DNA of 64,000 nucleotides from JBGAPI01 sp044221335 (GTDB taxonomy: Bacteria; Pseudomonadota; Gammaproteobacteria; Xanthomonadales; Ahniellaceae): contig JBGAPI010000010.1 in NCBI GenBank assembly GCA_044221335.1, forward strand, positions 1-64,000, given 5' to 3'. The notes under the pieces are model-generated. The model was given only the letters and a program-made list of their open reading frames with translations. It made no database searches and had not been told where the DNA came from. Position numbers and translations under genes: made by a program. Shown piece by piece: positions 47,436 to 56,295 of the stretch; position 1 is the stretch's first letter, and each line of letters opens with the position of its first letter.

Positions 47436-49088
47436 CTACCCGTTGCCGAGAATCTCCGCCCCGCGCAAGGTCGACCGCGGCAAGGACAAGGTGATCTTCT
47501 CGCCCTTCTCGTCGACTTCCATCTCGATCGCGGCGCGGTTGTACTTGGTGAGGACGCCCTGCCGCACCGTGTTGTAGATGGTGCGGACACGGATGGTCTT
47601 GCCGACGGCCTTTTCCAGCGCCTTGTAGCTGGTCGGGACCGCTTCGCCGAGGGCCGCGTCGTCGCTCGGGATGGCCGGCTTGGCCGGCAACGGCGGAGTC
47701 ACCGTCGACGGAGTCGGCGTCGCGCTGGCCAGCGGCGGCACGCTGGTCGCGGGCCCCGGCTTCACCGGCGTCACCGGAGCGGTCGGCGTCACCGGCGGCG
47801 GCGTCACCGCAACCGGCTCGGGCCGGGCAGGCGCCGGCGTCACCGGGCTGGTCGATGCCGGCGTCGTCGGCGTGGCCGGGTGCGTCGGGGGTGGAGCGGC
47901 GGGCGTGGTCGACGGCGTGACCGGGAACGGCGATGCCGGCGCGGTATAGGTCGACGAAGCGATCGTGCCGCTGCCGGCGATCGGCTCGATGAAGGTCATC
48001 GCCAGCGGCGTCGCCGCACGGGCCCCGGCGGTCAGGCTGGCGTTCAGCACCGACAGCCGTTCCGCTGGCGGCAGGCGTTCCCAGTCGCTCATCAGCAGCG
48101 GGGCGTTCGGCTGCACCTTGAACGACAGCACGCCACCGTCCTCCGCGTAGTCGCGGTAGGTCTCCTGCACTTCCTCGCTCGGAACCGCGCCGAACGCGAT
48201 CAGGCGACGCTGCACGCCCACCATGTGGCGGTTGACGAACTCGCGCTTGCTCATCTTCGAGCGGCCGGCGCACAGCGAATTCCGGCGCACGATGAAGCCG
48301 TTGTCGTCGACCTTCCAGTTGAACGCGCTGACCCGCATGTTCGCCGGCGAGGTGTCGAGCACCCGTGTCGCCTGCGGCAGCGTGAGGTTCAGCTTGAACT
48401 CGAACGACGAGGTCTCGGGACGGCTGAGATTGCCCGCCACCTCGACGGTCGTGTCGCTGGTCACCTGTGCCGTCAGCACCAGGTGGCTCGGGGCATCCGG
48501 CAGGTGCATCCCGGTGAGGTCCGCGCCCGCCCAGTGCTTGCGGCTGCCGCAGCCGATCGCGTCGAACGGCGCCGCGGAGGTCAGCCCGATCCACCACGGC
48601 AGCAGCGGCTGGAAGGGCTCGCCGATGGACTCGATGCCGAACGCCTCGACGTGCACCTCGTCCATCTCCGGAAAGCCGGCGCCGGCGTCGTTGAAACCGA
48701 CCCGCCAGCTGTCGACCGCCGCACCGTTGTCGGCGAACAGGCTGCGCGCCAGCCACAGCAGGCCCGGCGTCCGCAGCACCAGGCGCTCGATCGTCACCTG
48801 GTCGTCGGCGCTGGCGCTAGGCTGGCGGTCCTTCAGCGTCAGTTTCTCGAACTCGACATTGCCGTTCATCTTGAAGCTGACGCCGGCGTAGTCCATCATC
48901 GCGAGCGGCCGCAGCGGGTCGAGCAGCTTCCCGGCGGCGACGTGCAGCAGCACCCCGCAGAGTGCGAAGAAGACGACGGAGGGCGCGACGATCCACAGCG
49001 CCGGTCTCAGCCAGCGCGGGAAGCGCGAGCGAGGTTCCGGTCCCAATTGAACGACAGTGGCAGTGTCGCGGTCGTCGTCGACGCTCAT
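47436..49088 (-). CDS. Unknown single-pass membrane protein between carA and carB
   Basis: The 550-residue protein has an N-terminal cytoplasmic part, one transmembrane helix at about 30-50 (WIVAPSVVFFALCGVLL) and a periplasmic domain of about 320 residues with AsmA-like features (an early VSFKMNGNVEFEKLTL). A Pro/Thr/Ala-rich linker covers about 385-475. A compact C-terminal domain of about 70 residues follows (GKTIRVRTIYNTVRQGVLTK, then ITLSLPRSTLRGAEIL), resembling small SH3- or Sm-like barrels in layout. I do not recognise a named family. It sits in the same direction between carA and carB, 169 bases after carA. Confidence 0.75.
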   Translation of the reverse strand: MSVDDDRDTATVVQLGPEPRSRFPRWLRPALWIVAPSVVFFALCGVLLHVAAGKLLDPLRPLAMMDYAGVSFKMNGNVEFEKLTLKDRQPSASADDQVTIERLVLRTPGLLWLARSLFADNGAAVDSWRVGFNDAGAGFPEMDEVHVEAFGIESIGEPFQPLLPWWIGLTSAAPFDAIGCGSRKHWAGADLTGMHLPDAPSHLVLTAQVTSDTTVEVAGNLSRPETSSFEFKLNLTLPQATRVLDTSPANMRVSAFNWKVDDNGFIVRRNSLCAGRSKMSKREFVNRHMVGVQRRLIAFGAVPSEEVQETYRDYAEDGGVLSFKVQPNAPLLMSDWERLPPAERLSVLNASLTAGARAATPLAMTFIEPIAGSGTIASSTYTAPASPFPVTPSTTPAAPPPTHPATPTTPASTSPVTPAPARPEPVAVTPPPVTPTAPVTPVKPGPATSVPPLASATPTPSTVTPPLPAKPAIPSDDAALGEAVPTSYKALEKAVGKTIRVRTIYNTVRQGVLTKYNRAAIEMEVDEKGEKITLSLPRSTLRGAEILGNG

Positions 49089-49257
49089 GCGCCGATGTTA
49101 GCCCGAATGCCGCGGATGCGGTCTATGACGCCACGAACAAGTTTCACCTTGCGGCCGTGCCGGGCGTGATGGGGAGCCGGGCCGCCATACGGACCGGATC
49201 CCGCCGGGGGATTCGCGTCAGGGCTGGCGGTGCGAACGATGGCCGTACCGAGCCGTC

Positions 49258-50382
49258 CTATGCCGCCTGCATCATTCCGACGAAGCGGTCGAACAGTCCG
49301 GCGACATCGTGCGGTCCCGGGCTCGCCTCGGGATGGCCCTGGAAGCTGAAGGCCGGGCGATCGGTGAGCTCGATGCCCTGCAGCGAGCCGTCGAACAGGG
49401 AACGATGGGTCGGCCGGACATTGGCCGGAAGCGTGCCCTCGTCGACCGCGAAGCCGTGGTTCTGGCTGGAGATCATCACCCGCCCGCTGGCGAGATCGAC
49501 CACCGGATGGTTGGCGCCATGATGGCCGAACTTCATCTTCATCGTGCGTGCGCCGCTGGCCAGGCCGAGCAGCTGGTGGCCGAGGCAGATGCCGAAGACC
49601 GGGATCTTCTTCGCGAGGAACTCGCGGATCGCCGCGATGGCGTAGTCGCAGGGCTCCGGATCGCCGGGGCCGTTGGACAGGAAGACGCCGTCGGGCGACA
49701 GCGCCAGCACCGCGTCCGCCGGCGTCTGTGCCGGCACCACGGTCAGGCGGCAGCCGCGGTCGACCAGCATCCGGAGGATGTTGCGCTTGGCACCGAAGTC
49801 GTACGCGACCACGTGGAACCGACCGGTGCCGACCGCATGCGCGCCGCGATCGAGGTCGTAGCTGCCCTCGGTCCAGCCGTAGGGCGCGGCGACACTGACC
49901 TCGCGCGCCAGATCCATTCCGGCCAGGCCGGCGAAGCCGCGGGCGGCGGCGACGGCCGAATTGCGGTCGATGAACGGGCCCGCCATCAGCGCACCGTTCT
50001 GTGCACCGGACTCGCGCAGGATGCGGGTCAGTCGACGAGTGTCGATCTCGGCGATGCCGACGATGCCGTGGCGCTGCAGGAAGCCCGGCAGGCTGGAATC
50101 GGCGCGCCAGTTGCTGTGGCGCCGCGGCAGGTCGCGGATCACGAGCCCCGACGCGAACATCCGCGCGGCCTCGACGTCCTCGGCGTTGGTGCCGGTGTTG
50201 CCGATGTGCGGGCAGGTCAGGGTCACGATCTGCCGCGCGTAGGACGGGTCGGACAGGATTTCCTGATAACCGGTCATCGCGGTGTTGAACACCACCTCGC
50301 CGGAGGACAGTCCATCCGCGCCGATCGATACGCCTTCGAACACGGTGCCGTCGGCGAGGGCGAGCAGGGCGGGATGCGACAT
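49258..50382 (-). CDS. carA: Carbamoyl-phosphate synthase small subunit (glutaminase)
   Basis: The 374-residue glutamine amidotransferase supplies ammonia to CarB. The N-terminal domain has ALADGTVFEG and GYQEILSDPSYARQIVT. The class I glutaminase domain carries FLSNGPGDPEPCDYA, the nucleophile in GICLGHQLL, and the His-Glu pair in FQGHPEASPGPHD. ATG 50380-50382 is the start. The first gene of the unit here, without dapB or dnaJ upstream on this strand. Confidence 0.98.
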   Translation of the reverse strand: MSHPALLALADGTVFEGVSIGADGLSSGEVVFNTAMTGYQEILSDPSYARQIVTLTCPHIGNTGTNAEDVEAARMFASGLVIRDLPRRHSNWRADSSLPGFLQRHGIVGIAEIDTRRLTRILRESGAQNGALMAGPFIDRNSAVAAARGFAGLAGMDLAREVSVAAPYGWTEGSYDLDRGAHAVGTGRFHVVAYDFGAKRNILRMLVDRGCRLTVVPAQTPADAVLALSPDGVFLSNGPGDPEPCDYAIAAIREFLAKKIPVFGICLGHQLLGLASGARTMKMKFGHHGANHPVVDLASGRVMISSQNHGFAVDEGTLPANVRPTHRSLFDGSLQGIELTDRPAFSFQGHPEASPGPHDVAGLFDRFVGMMQAA

Positions 50383-50559
50383 GGGGGGCCTCCGGAGGCG
50401 CGAGCGCGGGAATGCTGGTCGCGACGGGGCGCGCATGATAAGTGCGAGCCCTGGACGTGTCCAACTCGGAGGAAGGTCGCCGTCTCCGGAAGCGTGAACC
50501 GCAGCGATTGCGGGCGACGGCGGATTTGAGGACACTGGCCGCCGTTTCGGAGCACGGCC

Positions 50560-51105
50560 ATGTGGTTCAACCTCAGCCTGATCGCCATCGGCGCCGCCCT
50601 GACCTGGCTCGGGTTCGTCGTCCACCGCGGCCAGCGCCACGACAGCGCGATCCGCGAGCTGGTCGACGGCGCCGACGAGCTGGAGGCGATGCTGAACGAC
50701 CTGAAGTCGCGGATGGAGCGCCTGCGCGCCGCCGTCGCTCAGCTGCCCCCGGACATGACCGGCAGCACGCTCACCCAGCTCAATCCCGAGGCCCAGGTCA
50801 AGCAGGCGCTGAAGAGCGTCCTCGCGCACCGGCTGTGGATCCGCGAGAAGGGGCCCGGCGCCAGCCAGATCGACCTCGACGAGGCGATCTCCGCCCTCGG
50901 CAAGACCCGCAACGACCTGCGCGGCCAACTGGAGTCGCTCGACAAGGTCAGCGACGAGCTCGCCGCCGCCGGTCGCGACCTGCGCTCGGCCTACCAGGCC
51001 AATGCCACCGCCAAGGCCGCGCTCGACATCGCTACCGCGAAGGCGCTGGCCGTGCCGGGGACCCGCGTCCGCAGCGATGACGACGATGCCGACGGCGTCC
51101 CCTGA
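50560..51105 (+). CDS. Hypothetical single-pass membrane coiled-coil protein
   Basis: The 181-residue protein has one transmembrane helix at the very N-terminus (FNLSLIAIGAALTWLGFVV) and a long helical region (about 30-150) rich in Glu, Arg, Leu and Ala, likely a coiled coil. It ends with a short acidic tail (DDDDAD). No family was recognised. It overlaps the Maf gene by 29 bases, so the two are probably one transcription unit. Confidence 0.7.
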   Translation: MWFNLSLIAIGAALTWLGFVVHRGQRHDSAIRELVDGADELEAMLNDLKSRMERLRAAVAQLPPDMTGSTLTQLNPEAQVKQALKSVLAHRLWIREKGPGASQIDLDEAISALGKTRNDLRGQLESLDKVSDELAAAGRDLRSAYQANATAKAALDIATAKALAVPGTRVRSDDDDADGVP

Positions 51106-51706
51106 GCCGGTCCGCCCTCCCCTGATCCTCGCTTCCACCTCGCGCTACCGGCGCGAGCTGCTGGGCCGGCTCGGTCTGCCGTTCGCCGTCGAGGCGCCCG
51201 GCGTCGACGAGACCCGTCATCCCGGCGAGGCGCCCGCCCCCCTCGTCGCCCGACTCGCGGCGGAGAAGGCCCTCGCGGTCGCCCGCCGACATCCCGGCGC
51301 GGTGGTGATCGGCTCGGACCAGTTGGCCTGGCTGCCGCCCGACGAGGTCCTCGGCAAGCCCGGCGGCCGCGACGTGGCGATCGCGCAGCTGGCGCGCTGC
51401 GCGGGGCAGGCGGTGCGATTCCTCACTGCGCTGCACATCGTCCGAGTCGACGACGCCGGCGCGGTCGCGACCTCCTATTTCACGACCGACGTCACCGAAG
51501 TGCGATTCCGCTCCCTGGGCGTCGACGAGATCGCCCGCTACGTCGACCGCGAAAAGCCCTATGACTGTGCGGGCGGCTTCAAGTGCGAGGGACTGGGGAT
51601 CGCGCTGTTCGAGGCGATCCGCAACGAGGATCCGACGGCGTTGATCGGCTTGCCGATGATCGCGGTGGCCGAGGGCTTGCGGCGCCTGGGAATCGATCCG
51701 CTGTAG
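51077..51706 (+). CDS. maf: Maf-like nucleotide pyrophosphatase
   Basis: The 209-residue protein hydrolyses non-canonical nucleoside triphosphates. Conserved blocks: LILASTSRYRRELL at the start, the Glu of DETRHPGE, VIGSDQLAWLP, and GKPGGRDVAIAQL. The DQLA form is closer to the YceF type, which prefers 7-methyl-GTP, than to the YhdE type. ATG 51077 was chosen over 51086 because it is the first in-frame Met; the overlap with the upstream gene does not decide between them. Confidence 0.9.
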   Translation: MTTMPTASPEPVRPPLILASTSRYRRELLGRLGLPFAVEAPGVDETRHPGEAPAPLVARLAAEKALAVARRHPGAVVIGSDQLAWLPPDEVLGKPGGRDVAIAQLARCAGQAVRFLTALHIVRVDDAGAVATSYFTTDVTEVRFRSLGVDEIARYVDREKPYDCAGGFKCEGLGIALFEAIRNEDPTALIGLPMIAVAEGLRRLGIDPL

Positions 51707-51715
51707 CCAACACGA

Positions 51716-51812
51716 CTGTCGTTGGAAGGGCTTCAGCCCCGATGGCGAGGCGCGCAGCCATCGCCTGGACCAGACACCGCGCCATCGGGGCGGAAGCCCC
51801 TCCCACAAAATG
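51716..51812. repeat. GGGGCTTCAGCCCC-type palindromic repeat at the glycosylase end
   Basis: Blocks AGGGCTTCAGCCCCGATGGC on the left and GCCATCGGGGCGGAAGCCCC on the right form a large imperfect hairpin. The minus-strand glycosylase gene runs into it and stops inside. Confidence 0.7.
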
Positions 51813-52296
51813 CGCTCCACATCGCCGCCTTGTCCTCGAATCGCATCGCCGCATGCGCCGGGCTGGTCGACGGCAGTTGCGCGCGACGTGCCTGCGGAAC
51901 CAGCCCGAGCGGCTCGACGTGGCGGCGAAACTCCTTGAATGCCGTTGCGCCGTTGAAGCCGATCCGGTCGATCGCGGGATGCGTCGCGAAGAACGCCCGG
52001 AAGTCGTTCACCACGACGCTGGATCGCTCGATCGCCGCATCGAGACTCCCGGGACGCTCGCAGGATTCGAGCACGTCCCACAGCGCAATCCCCGCCGCCA
52101 TGGCACCCGCGACTCGCTCGGCATACGCGGCGTCGTGCGGCACGCCGGTGATCGTCGCGAGGATCCGCCAGAACGCATTGCGGCGGTGGGCGTAGTACTG
52201 GCCGGCGGCCAGCGAGGCGGCGCCGGGCATGCTGCCGAGGAGCAGGACACGGGCGTCCGGGCGGGCGATGGGGGCGAAGCTCTGCACGGCGCTCAT
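51733..52296 (-). CDS. Hypoxanthine/uracil-DNA glycosylase (Mug-related)
   Basis: The 187-residue protein belongs to the uracil-DNA glycosylase superfamily. The N-terminal motif LLLGSMPGAASLAAGQYYAHRRNAFW is that of the DNA-deoxyinosine glycosylase group, and LPSTSPAHA holds the second active-site loop. It removes deaminated bases. Translation runs beyond the conserved end and stops inside an intergenic repeat, so the last 20 or so residues are repeat-encoded. The ATG overlaps the upstream glycosyltransferase stop (ATGA). Confidence 0.87.
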   Translation of the reverse strand: MSAVQSFAPIARPDARVLLLGSMPGAASLAAGQYYAHRRNAFWRILATITGVPHDAAYAERVAGAMAAGIALWDVLESCERPGSLDAAIERSSVVVNDFRAFFATHPAIDRIGFNGATAFKEFRRHVEPLGLVPQARRAQLPSTSPAHAAMRFEDKAAMWSAFCGRGFRPDGAVSGPGDGCAPRHRG

Positions 52297-54305
52297 CGTC
52301 TCGACCCGTCCGGGTTGCGGGAGTGACGGTCGCGGCTTCCGCCGCGCCTGCGTCCGTTCGTGGCGCGGATCCGGATCCGACGCTCGGCCACGTCGCTCAC
52401 CTGTCCCGCCCAGCCGTGCACGCGCAGCGCCAGCCGATGCTCCCCGGCAGCGACTCCGGCGAGATCGACGGTCGCGCGGAAGCCGACGTTCGGCTGATGG
52501 GGATCGGTGGATTCCGGCCACTGGTTGAGCACGCCGGGAAAGGCTTCGCCGTAGGTCGCAGTGGCGGCCACCCGGCCGTCGAGCAGCACCTCCACGCGAC
52601 CGACGCCACCGACCTCCTCGATCGCCCAGCCGATCAGTTCGAGTCGCGACCCGTCGACCGTCGCGTCCGGCAGCGGGGTCGACAGGTCGGCGACTGCCGG
52701 CAACTGGCAGGGCTCGGCGCGCAGGTCGGCAGCGTTTTCGATGGCTTTGTGCGAGCGCGAGGGTCTCGGCGTGACCGCGAATCCGACGTAGCGCTCCTCG
52801 CCGCCGAACAACTGCAGTTCGCCCAACCAGCGCACGCTGCCAAAGCGCCGGCACAGGTCGCGCCAGGCCTCGAGCCTCGGGATCGGACGACGCGAGTTCT
52901 CCTCCACCACCAGGGTGCCGGATCGCCAGCCGCTGGCCGCGAGCGCGGTCTCGTCGCGACCGAGGCTCGCGAGCTCCACGGCGCGTCCGTGCTTGCCGTT
53001 GAGCGGATGGTCGAGCACGAACAGCGGCCGCTCCGGCCGCTCGTAAGCCAGTTGGGCGCCCAGCATGAAGTTGTCGGCGATCAGCGGACCATCGCTCGAT
53101 GGCAATGTGCGCGTCCAGTCCGCGACCGCATGCCAGTTGTAGAGATTGTCCGGCTGCGGCCGGGCGAAGCGCGGCGGCGCGCGCGGGTCGCGCAGCGCGC
53201 CGTCGGCCAGCACCGCGAGCATCGCCGCGACCAGCAGCAGCGCCGAGACCTGCGCGACCGCAAGCCCGCGTCGGGCCGTCGCGCCGAACGCCGTGCCGTC
53301 CGGCCGCGCGACCAGCAGGGGCAGTGCCAGCAGGAAGGCCGGCAGCGGCCAGTGGAAGCGCACGCGCTCGACGTCGGCGATGCAGCCGAGCGCGAGGAAG
53401 CCGACCAGCACGCCGGAGGACAGGCCCCAGGCCAGGCCGCGCAGCGGCGTGCCGCCGCGGGTCGCGGCGTCGCCCTCGTCCCACCAGCGCCAGAGGAACG
53501 CGAGAAACAGGAGCGGCGTCGCCATGCCGGCCTGCACCAGGAAATCGCGCAGCAGCGTGAAATGGAACTCGAAGTCGTGGCGCTCGACGAACTGGAAGCG
53601 CAGCGCCGCCTCGTGGTTGCCGCGGCCCGCGAGCCAGGCCGGCAGCAGGCCTCCGAGGCCGAGAACGGCGGCGCCCCAGAAGCGCGGCAGCCGCCACCAC
53701 GCGCGGCCCTCCGGCGTGACCAGCATCCACCATGCGGCGGCGACGTATACGATCACGAAGCGGTAGTGGCAGAGCCAGCCCAGCGCCAGCGCGCCGCCCA
53801 GCAGCACGAAGTTCGCGCGGGTCGGCGCGACGAGTGCCCGGGCCGCGGCCAGCGCTGCGAGCAGCATCGCGACGGTCATCGGCACGTCCGGCAGCGCGAA
53901 CAGGCCGAGCGCCGCCGCCAGCGGCAGGCCGACGAACAGCAGCGTCATGCGCGAGCGCGCGGCGGCCGCGTCGAGCGACGATGCCGACACCACGACCGTC
54001 CAGCGCCAGCAAAGCGCCACGAGTCCCAGGCCGAGCAGCAGGAAGGGCCAGCGCACGCCGAGCGGTCCCGCACCGGCGACCGTCGTGCCGAGCCGGATCA
54101 GCCACGGCGTCGCCAGCGGCACGTCGGAGTAGCCCCCGTCGAGGCGCGTGCTCTCCAGGCGGTAGAAGGCCTCGTCGCCGAACAGCGGCAGGCGCAGCGC
54201 GAGCCAGAGCTTCACGACGACCAGCGCGAGCAGGACGACGACGGACGTCCACCCCGCTCCCCCCATCCCTTTCCGTACACTTGCCTGCGACATCGAATCC
54301 GTCAT
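52293..54305 (-). CDS. GT39/ArnT-like membrane glycosyltransferase with C-terminal soluble domain
   Basis: The 670-residue protein has about 10-11 transmembrane helices in its first 390 residues and the GT-C active-site block LFGDEAFYRLES in the first periplasmic loop. Such enzymes transfer sugars from polyprenyl carriers to lipid A or other envelope targets. The last 280 residues are periplasmic, including a beta-rich part near the C-terminus (LELIGWAIEEVGGVGRVEVLLDG) resembling Ig-like modules. ATG at 54305 and 54293 are both possible starts. It is coupled to the DNA glycosylase gene, probably by chance. Confidence 0.8.
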   Translation of the reverse strand: MTDSMSQASVRKGMGGAGWTSVVVLLALVVVKLWLALRLPLFGDEAFYRLESTRLDGGYSDVPLATPWLIRLGTTVAGAGPLGVRWPFLLLGLGLVALCWRWTVVVSASSLDAAAARSRMTLLFVGLPLAAALGLFALPDVPMTVAMLLAALAAARALVAPTRANFVLLGGALALGWLCHYRFVIVYVAAAWWMLVTPEGRAWWRLPRFWGAAVLGLGGLLPAWLAGRGNHEAALRFQFVERHDFEFHFTLLRDFLVQAGMATPLLFLAFLWRWWDEGDAATRGGTPLRGLAWGLSSGVLVGFLALGCIADVERVRFHWPLPAFLLALPLLVARPDGTAFGATARRGLAVAQVSALLLVAAMLAVLADGALRDPRAPPRFARPQPDNLYNWHAVADWTRTLPSSDGPLIADNFMLGAQLAYERPERPLFVLDHPLNGKHGRAVELASLGRDETALAASGWRSGTLVVEENSRRPIPRLEAWRDLCRRFGSVRWLGELQLFGGEERYVGFAVTPRPSRSHKAIENAADLRAEPCQLPAVADLSTPLPDATVDGSRLELIGWAIEEVGGVGRVEVLLDGRVAATATYGEAFPGVLNQWPESTDPHQPNVGFRATVDLAGVAAGEHRLALRVHGWAGQVSDVAERRIRIRATNGRRRGGSRDRHSRNPDGSRR

Positions 54306-54360
54306 TCTGCGTCCGAGCCGACGCCCCTGGCGTAGTCCATTCCCCGCGGAGAATAGCCTC

Positions 54361-55317
54361 ATGACCCAGACCCCGGTGCCGACCCCCAGCCCCGCCGAAC
54401 TCGAACCTCGACTCGCCGCGGCGCTGGAGCAGGTCAATCGGGTGCTGCTCGGCAAGGCCGACAACGTCCGGCTGGCCTTTGCCTGCCTCCTCGCCGGCGG
54501 GCACCTGCTGATCGAGGACCTGCCCGGCATGGGCAAGACCACCCTGGCGCACGCGCTGGCGGCCACCCTCGAGCTGGACTTCCAGCGCATCCAGTTCACC
54601 AGCGACCTGCTGCCCTCCGACATCGTCGGCGTGTCGATCTTCGAGCGCGAGCGCAATGCCTTCGTGTTCCACCAGGGTCCGGTGTTCACCCAGGTGCTGA
54701 TGGCCGACGAGATCAACCGCGCCACGCCGAAGACCCAGAGCGCGCTGCTCGAGGCGATGGCCGAGCGCCAGGTGACGGTGGACGGCAGCACGCATCCGCT
54801 GAAGGAGCCGTTCTTCGTCATCGCGACCCAGAATCCGGTCGATCTCGCCGGCACCTTCCCGCTGCCGGATTCCCAGCTCGACCGCTTCCTGATGCGCCTC
54901 GGCATCGGCTATCCGGACGCGATCGCCGAACGTGCGATGCTGTCCGAGCCGGACCGCCGGGTGCTGCTGTCGAAACTCGCCCCGAAGCTCGACGCGGCCG
55001 GCCTGCTGGAACTGCAGCGCCGCACCGCAGCGATCACCACCAGCCCGGCGCTGATCGACTACGTGCAGCGGCTGCTGCACACCTCGCGCCATCACCCGCG
55101 GCTGAAGGTCGGCCTGTCGCCGCGCGCCGGCCTCGCGCTGCTCGCGGCCAGCCGCGCGGTCGCCCTGCTCGCCGGGCGCGCCTTCGTCCTGCCCGAGGAC
55201 GTGCAGGCCGTGTTCGTGCCGGTCGCCGCCCACCGCCTGGTGCCGGCGGACGACAGCAGCGCCGGCCGCGACGCGCTCGCGCGCCAGATCGCCGAGCAGA
55301 CCGGCGTCGACCGCTAG
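54361..55317 (+). CDS. moxR: MoxR-type AAA+ ATPase
   Basis: The 318-residue cytoplasmic ATPase has Walker A (PGMGKTTLAHA), Walker B (MADEINRATPKTQ), sensor 1 (ATQNPVDLAGTF) and the C-terminal lid. MoxR ATPases act as chaperones for von Willebrand-type or DUF58 partners. Here DUF58 and transglutaminase genes follow immediately, a frequent three-gene set. Confidence 0.95.
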   Translation: MTQTPVPTPSPAELEPRLAAALEQVNRVLLGKADNVRLAFACLLAGGHLLIEDLPGMGKTTLAHALAATLELDFQRIQFTSDLLPSDIVGVSIFERERNAFVFHQGPVFTQVLMADEINRATPKTQSALLEAMAERQVTVDGSTHPLKEPFFVIATQNPVDLAGTFPLPDSQLDRFLMRLGIGYPDAIAERAMLSEPDRRVLLSKLAPKLDAAGLLELQRRTAAITTSPALIDYVQRLLHTSRHHPRLKVGLSPRAGLALLAASRAVALLAGRAFVLPEDVQAVFVPVAAHRLVPADDSSAGRDALARQIAEQTGVDR

Positions 55318-55329
55318 GGAGGAGTCCCG

Positions 55330-56295
55330 ATGGGCTTCCTCGCGCAACGCTGGGCCCGCCTGCAGCAGGTCGCCGAGCGGCGGCTGCCCGCCCTGACCCG
55401 CTACAAGGCGGCCGAGGCGCTGCCGATCCGGCTGCACAGCCGGCGCATCTACATCATTCCCAGCGGCTTCGGCGTGTTCGCCGCTGCGGTGCTGTCGGTG
55501 ATGCTGCTGGGCGCTCTCAACTTCAACAACAACGCGGCGATGCTGTTCACCTTCCTGCTGGCCGGCGTGCTGCTCGCGAGCATGCCGAGCACGGTGGCGG
55601 AACTCGCCGGCATCGAACTGGTGGCGGTCGGCGCGCTGCCGGTGCATGCCGGCGACCCCGCGCTGCTGCGCTTCTCCTGGCGCACCGACACTCCGGCCGA
55701 ACGCGAACGCCTGCAGCTGTCCGGCGCCGACCTCACGGAGGTGTTCGCGCTCACCGGCGGCAGCGGCGATTGCCACGTCCAGGTGCCCACCACGAAACGC
55801 GGCTGGCAAGCGGTCGGACGCTGGAGCCTGGTGTCGGAGCAGAGCTTCGGGCTGTTCCATGCCTGGAGCGTGCTCAATCCGGACGAGCGGATCCTCGTCT
55901 ACCCGAAGCCCGAGGCCGGCGGGCCGCCGGCGCCGCATGCCGGGCAGAAGCTCGCGGCGCGCCATCCGGCACAGTCCGGCGACGACTGGCACGCGCTGCG
56001 GGACTACCGCCCGGGCGACCCGCAGCGGGCCGTGGCCTGGAAGGTCAGCGCACGGCAGGATCGGCTGCTGGTCAACGAGTACGCCACGCCCAGCACCTCC
56101 GACCTGCTGCTCGACTGGCACGCGCTGGGCCTGGGCGACCGCGAGGCCAGGATCGCGCGCCTGACCCGCTGGGTGCGCGAGGCCGAGCAGGTCGACGCGC
56201 GCTTCGAGCTGCGCCTTCCGGACCAGCATTTCGGTCCCGACCATGGGCCGGCGCACGCCGCGGCCTGCCTGCGCGCCCTGGCGCTGCTGCCATGA
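55330..56295 (+). CDS. DUF58-domain membrane protein
   Basis: The 321-residue protein has two transmembrane helices at about 45-90 and a soluble region with the DUF58 signature (GDDWHALRDYRPGDPQRAVAWKVSARQD, near residue 220). DUF58 proteins have a von Willebrand-like fold and work with MoxR. A GGAGG site precedes ATG 55330; its TGA overlaps the start of the transglutaminase gene. Confidence 0.92.
   Translation: MGFLAQRWARLQQVAERRLPALTRYKAAEALPIRLHSRRIYIIPSGFGVFAAAVLSVMLLGALNFNNNAAMLFTFLLAGVLLASMPSTVAELAGIELVAVGALPVHAGDPALLRFSWRTDTPAERERLQLSGADLTEVFALTGGSGDCHVQVPTTKRGWQAVGRWSLVSEQSFGLFHAWSVLNPDERILVYPKPEAGGPPAPHAGQKLAARHPAQSGDDWHALRDYRPGDPQRAVAWKVSARQDRLLVNEYATPSTSDLLLDWHALGLGDREARIARLTRWVREAEQVDARFELRLPDQHFGPDHGPAHAAACLRALALLP

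Noticed and set aside
52397..56256. Long frames antisense to the glycosyltransferase, moxR, DUF58 and transglutaminase genes
   Set aside because: All are shadows of genes with clear motifs in the opposite or other frame.
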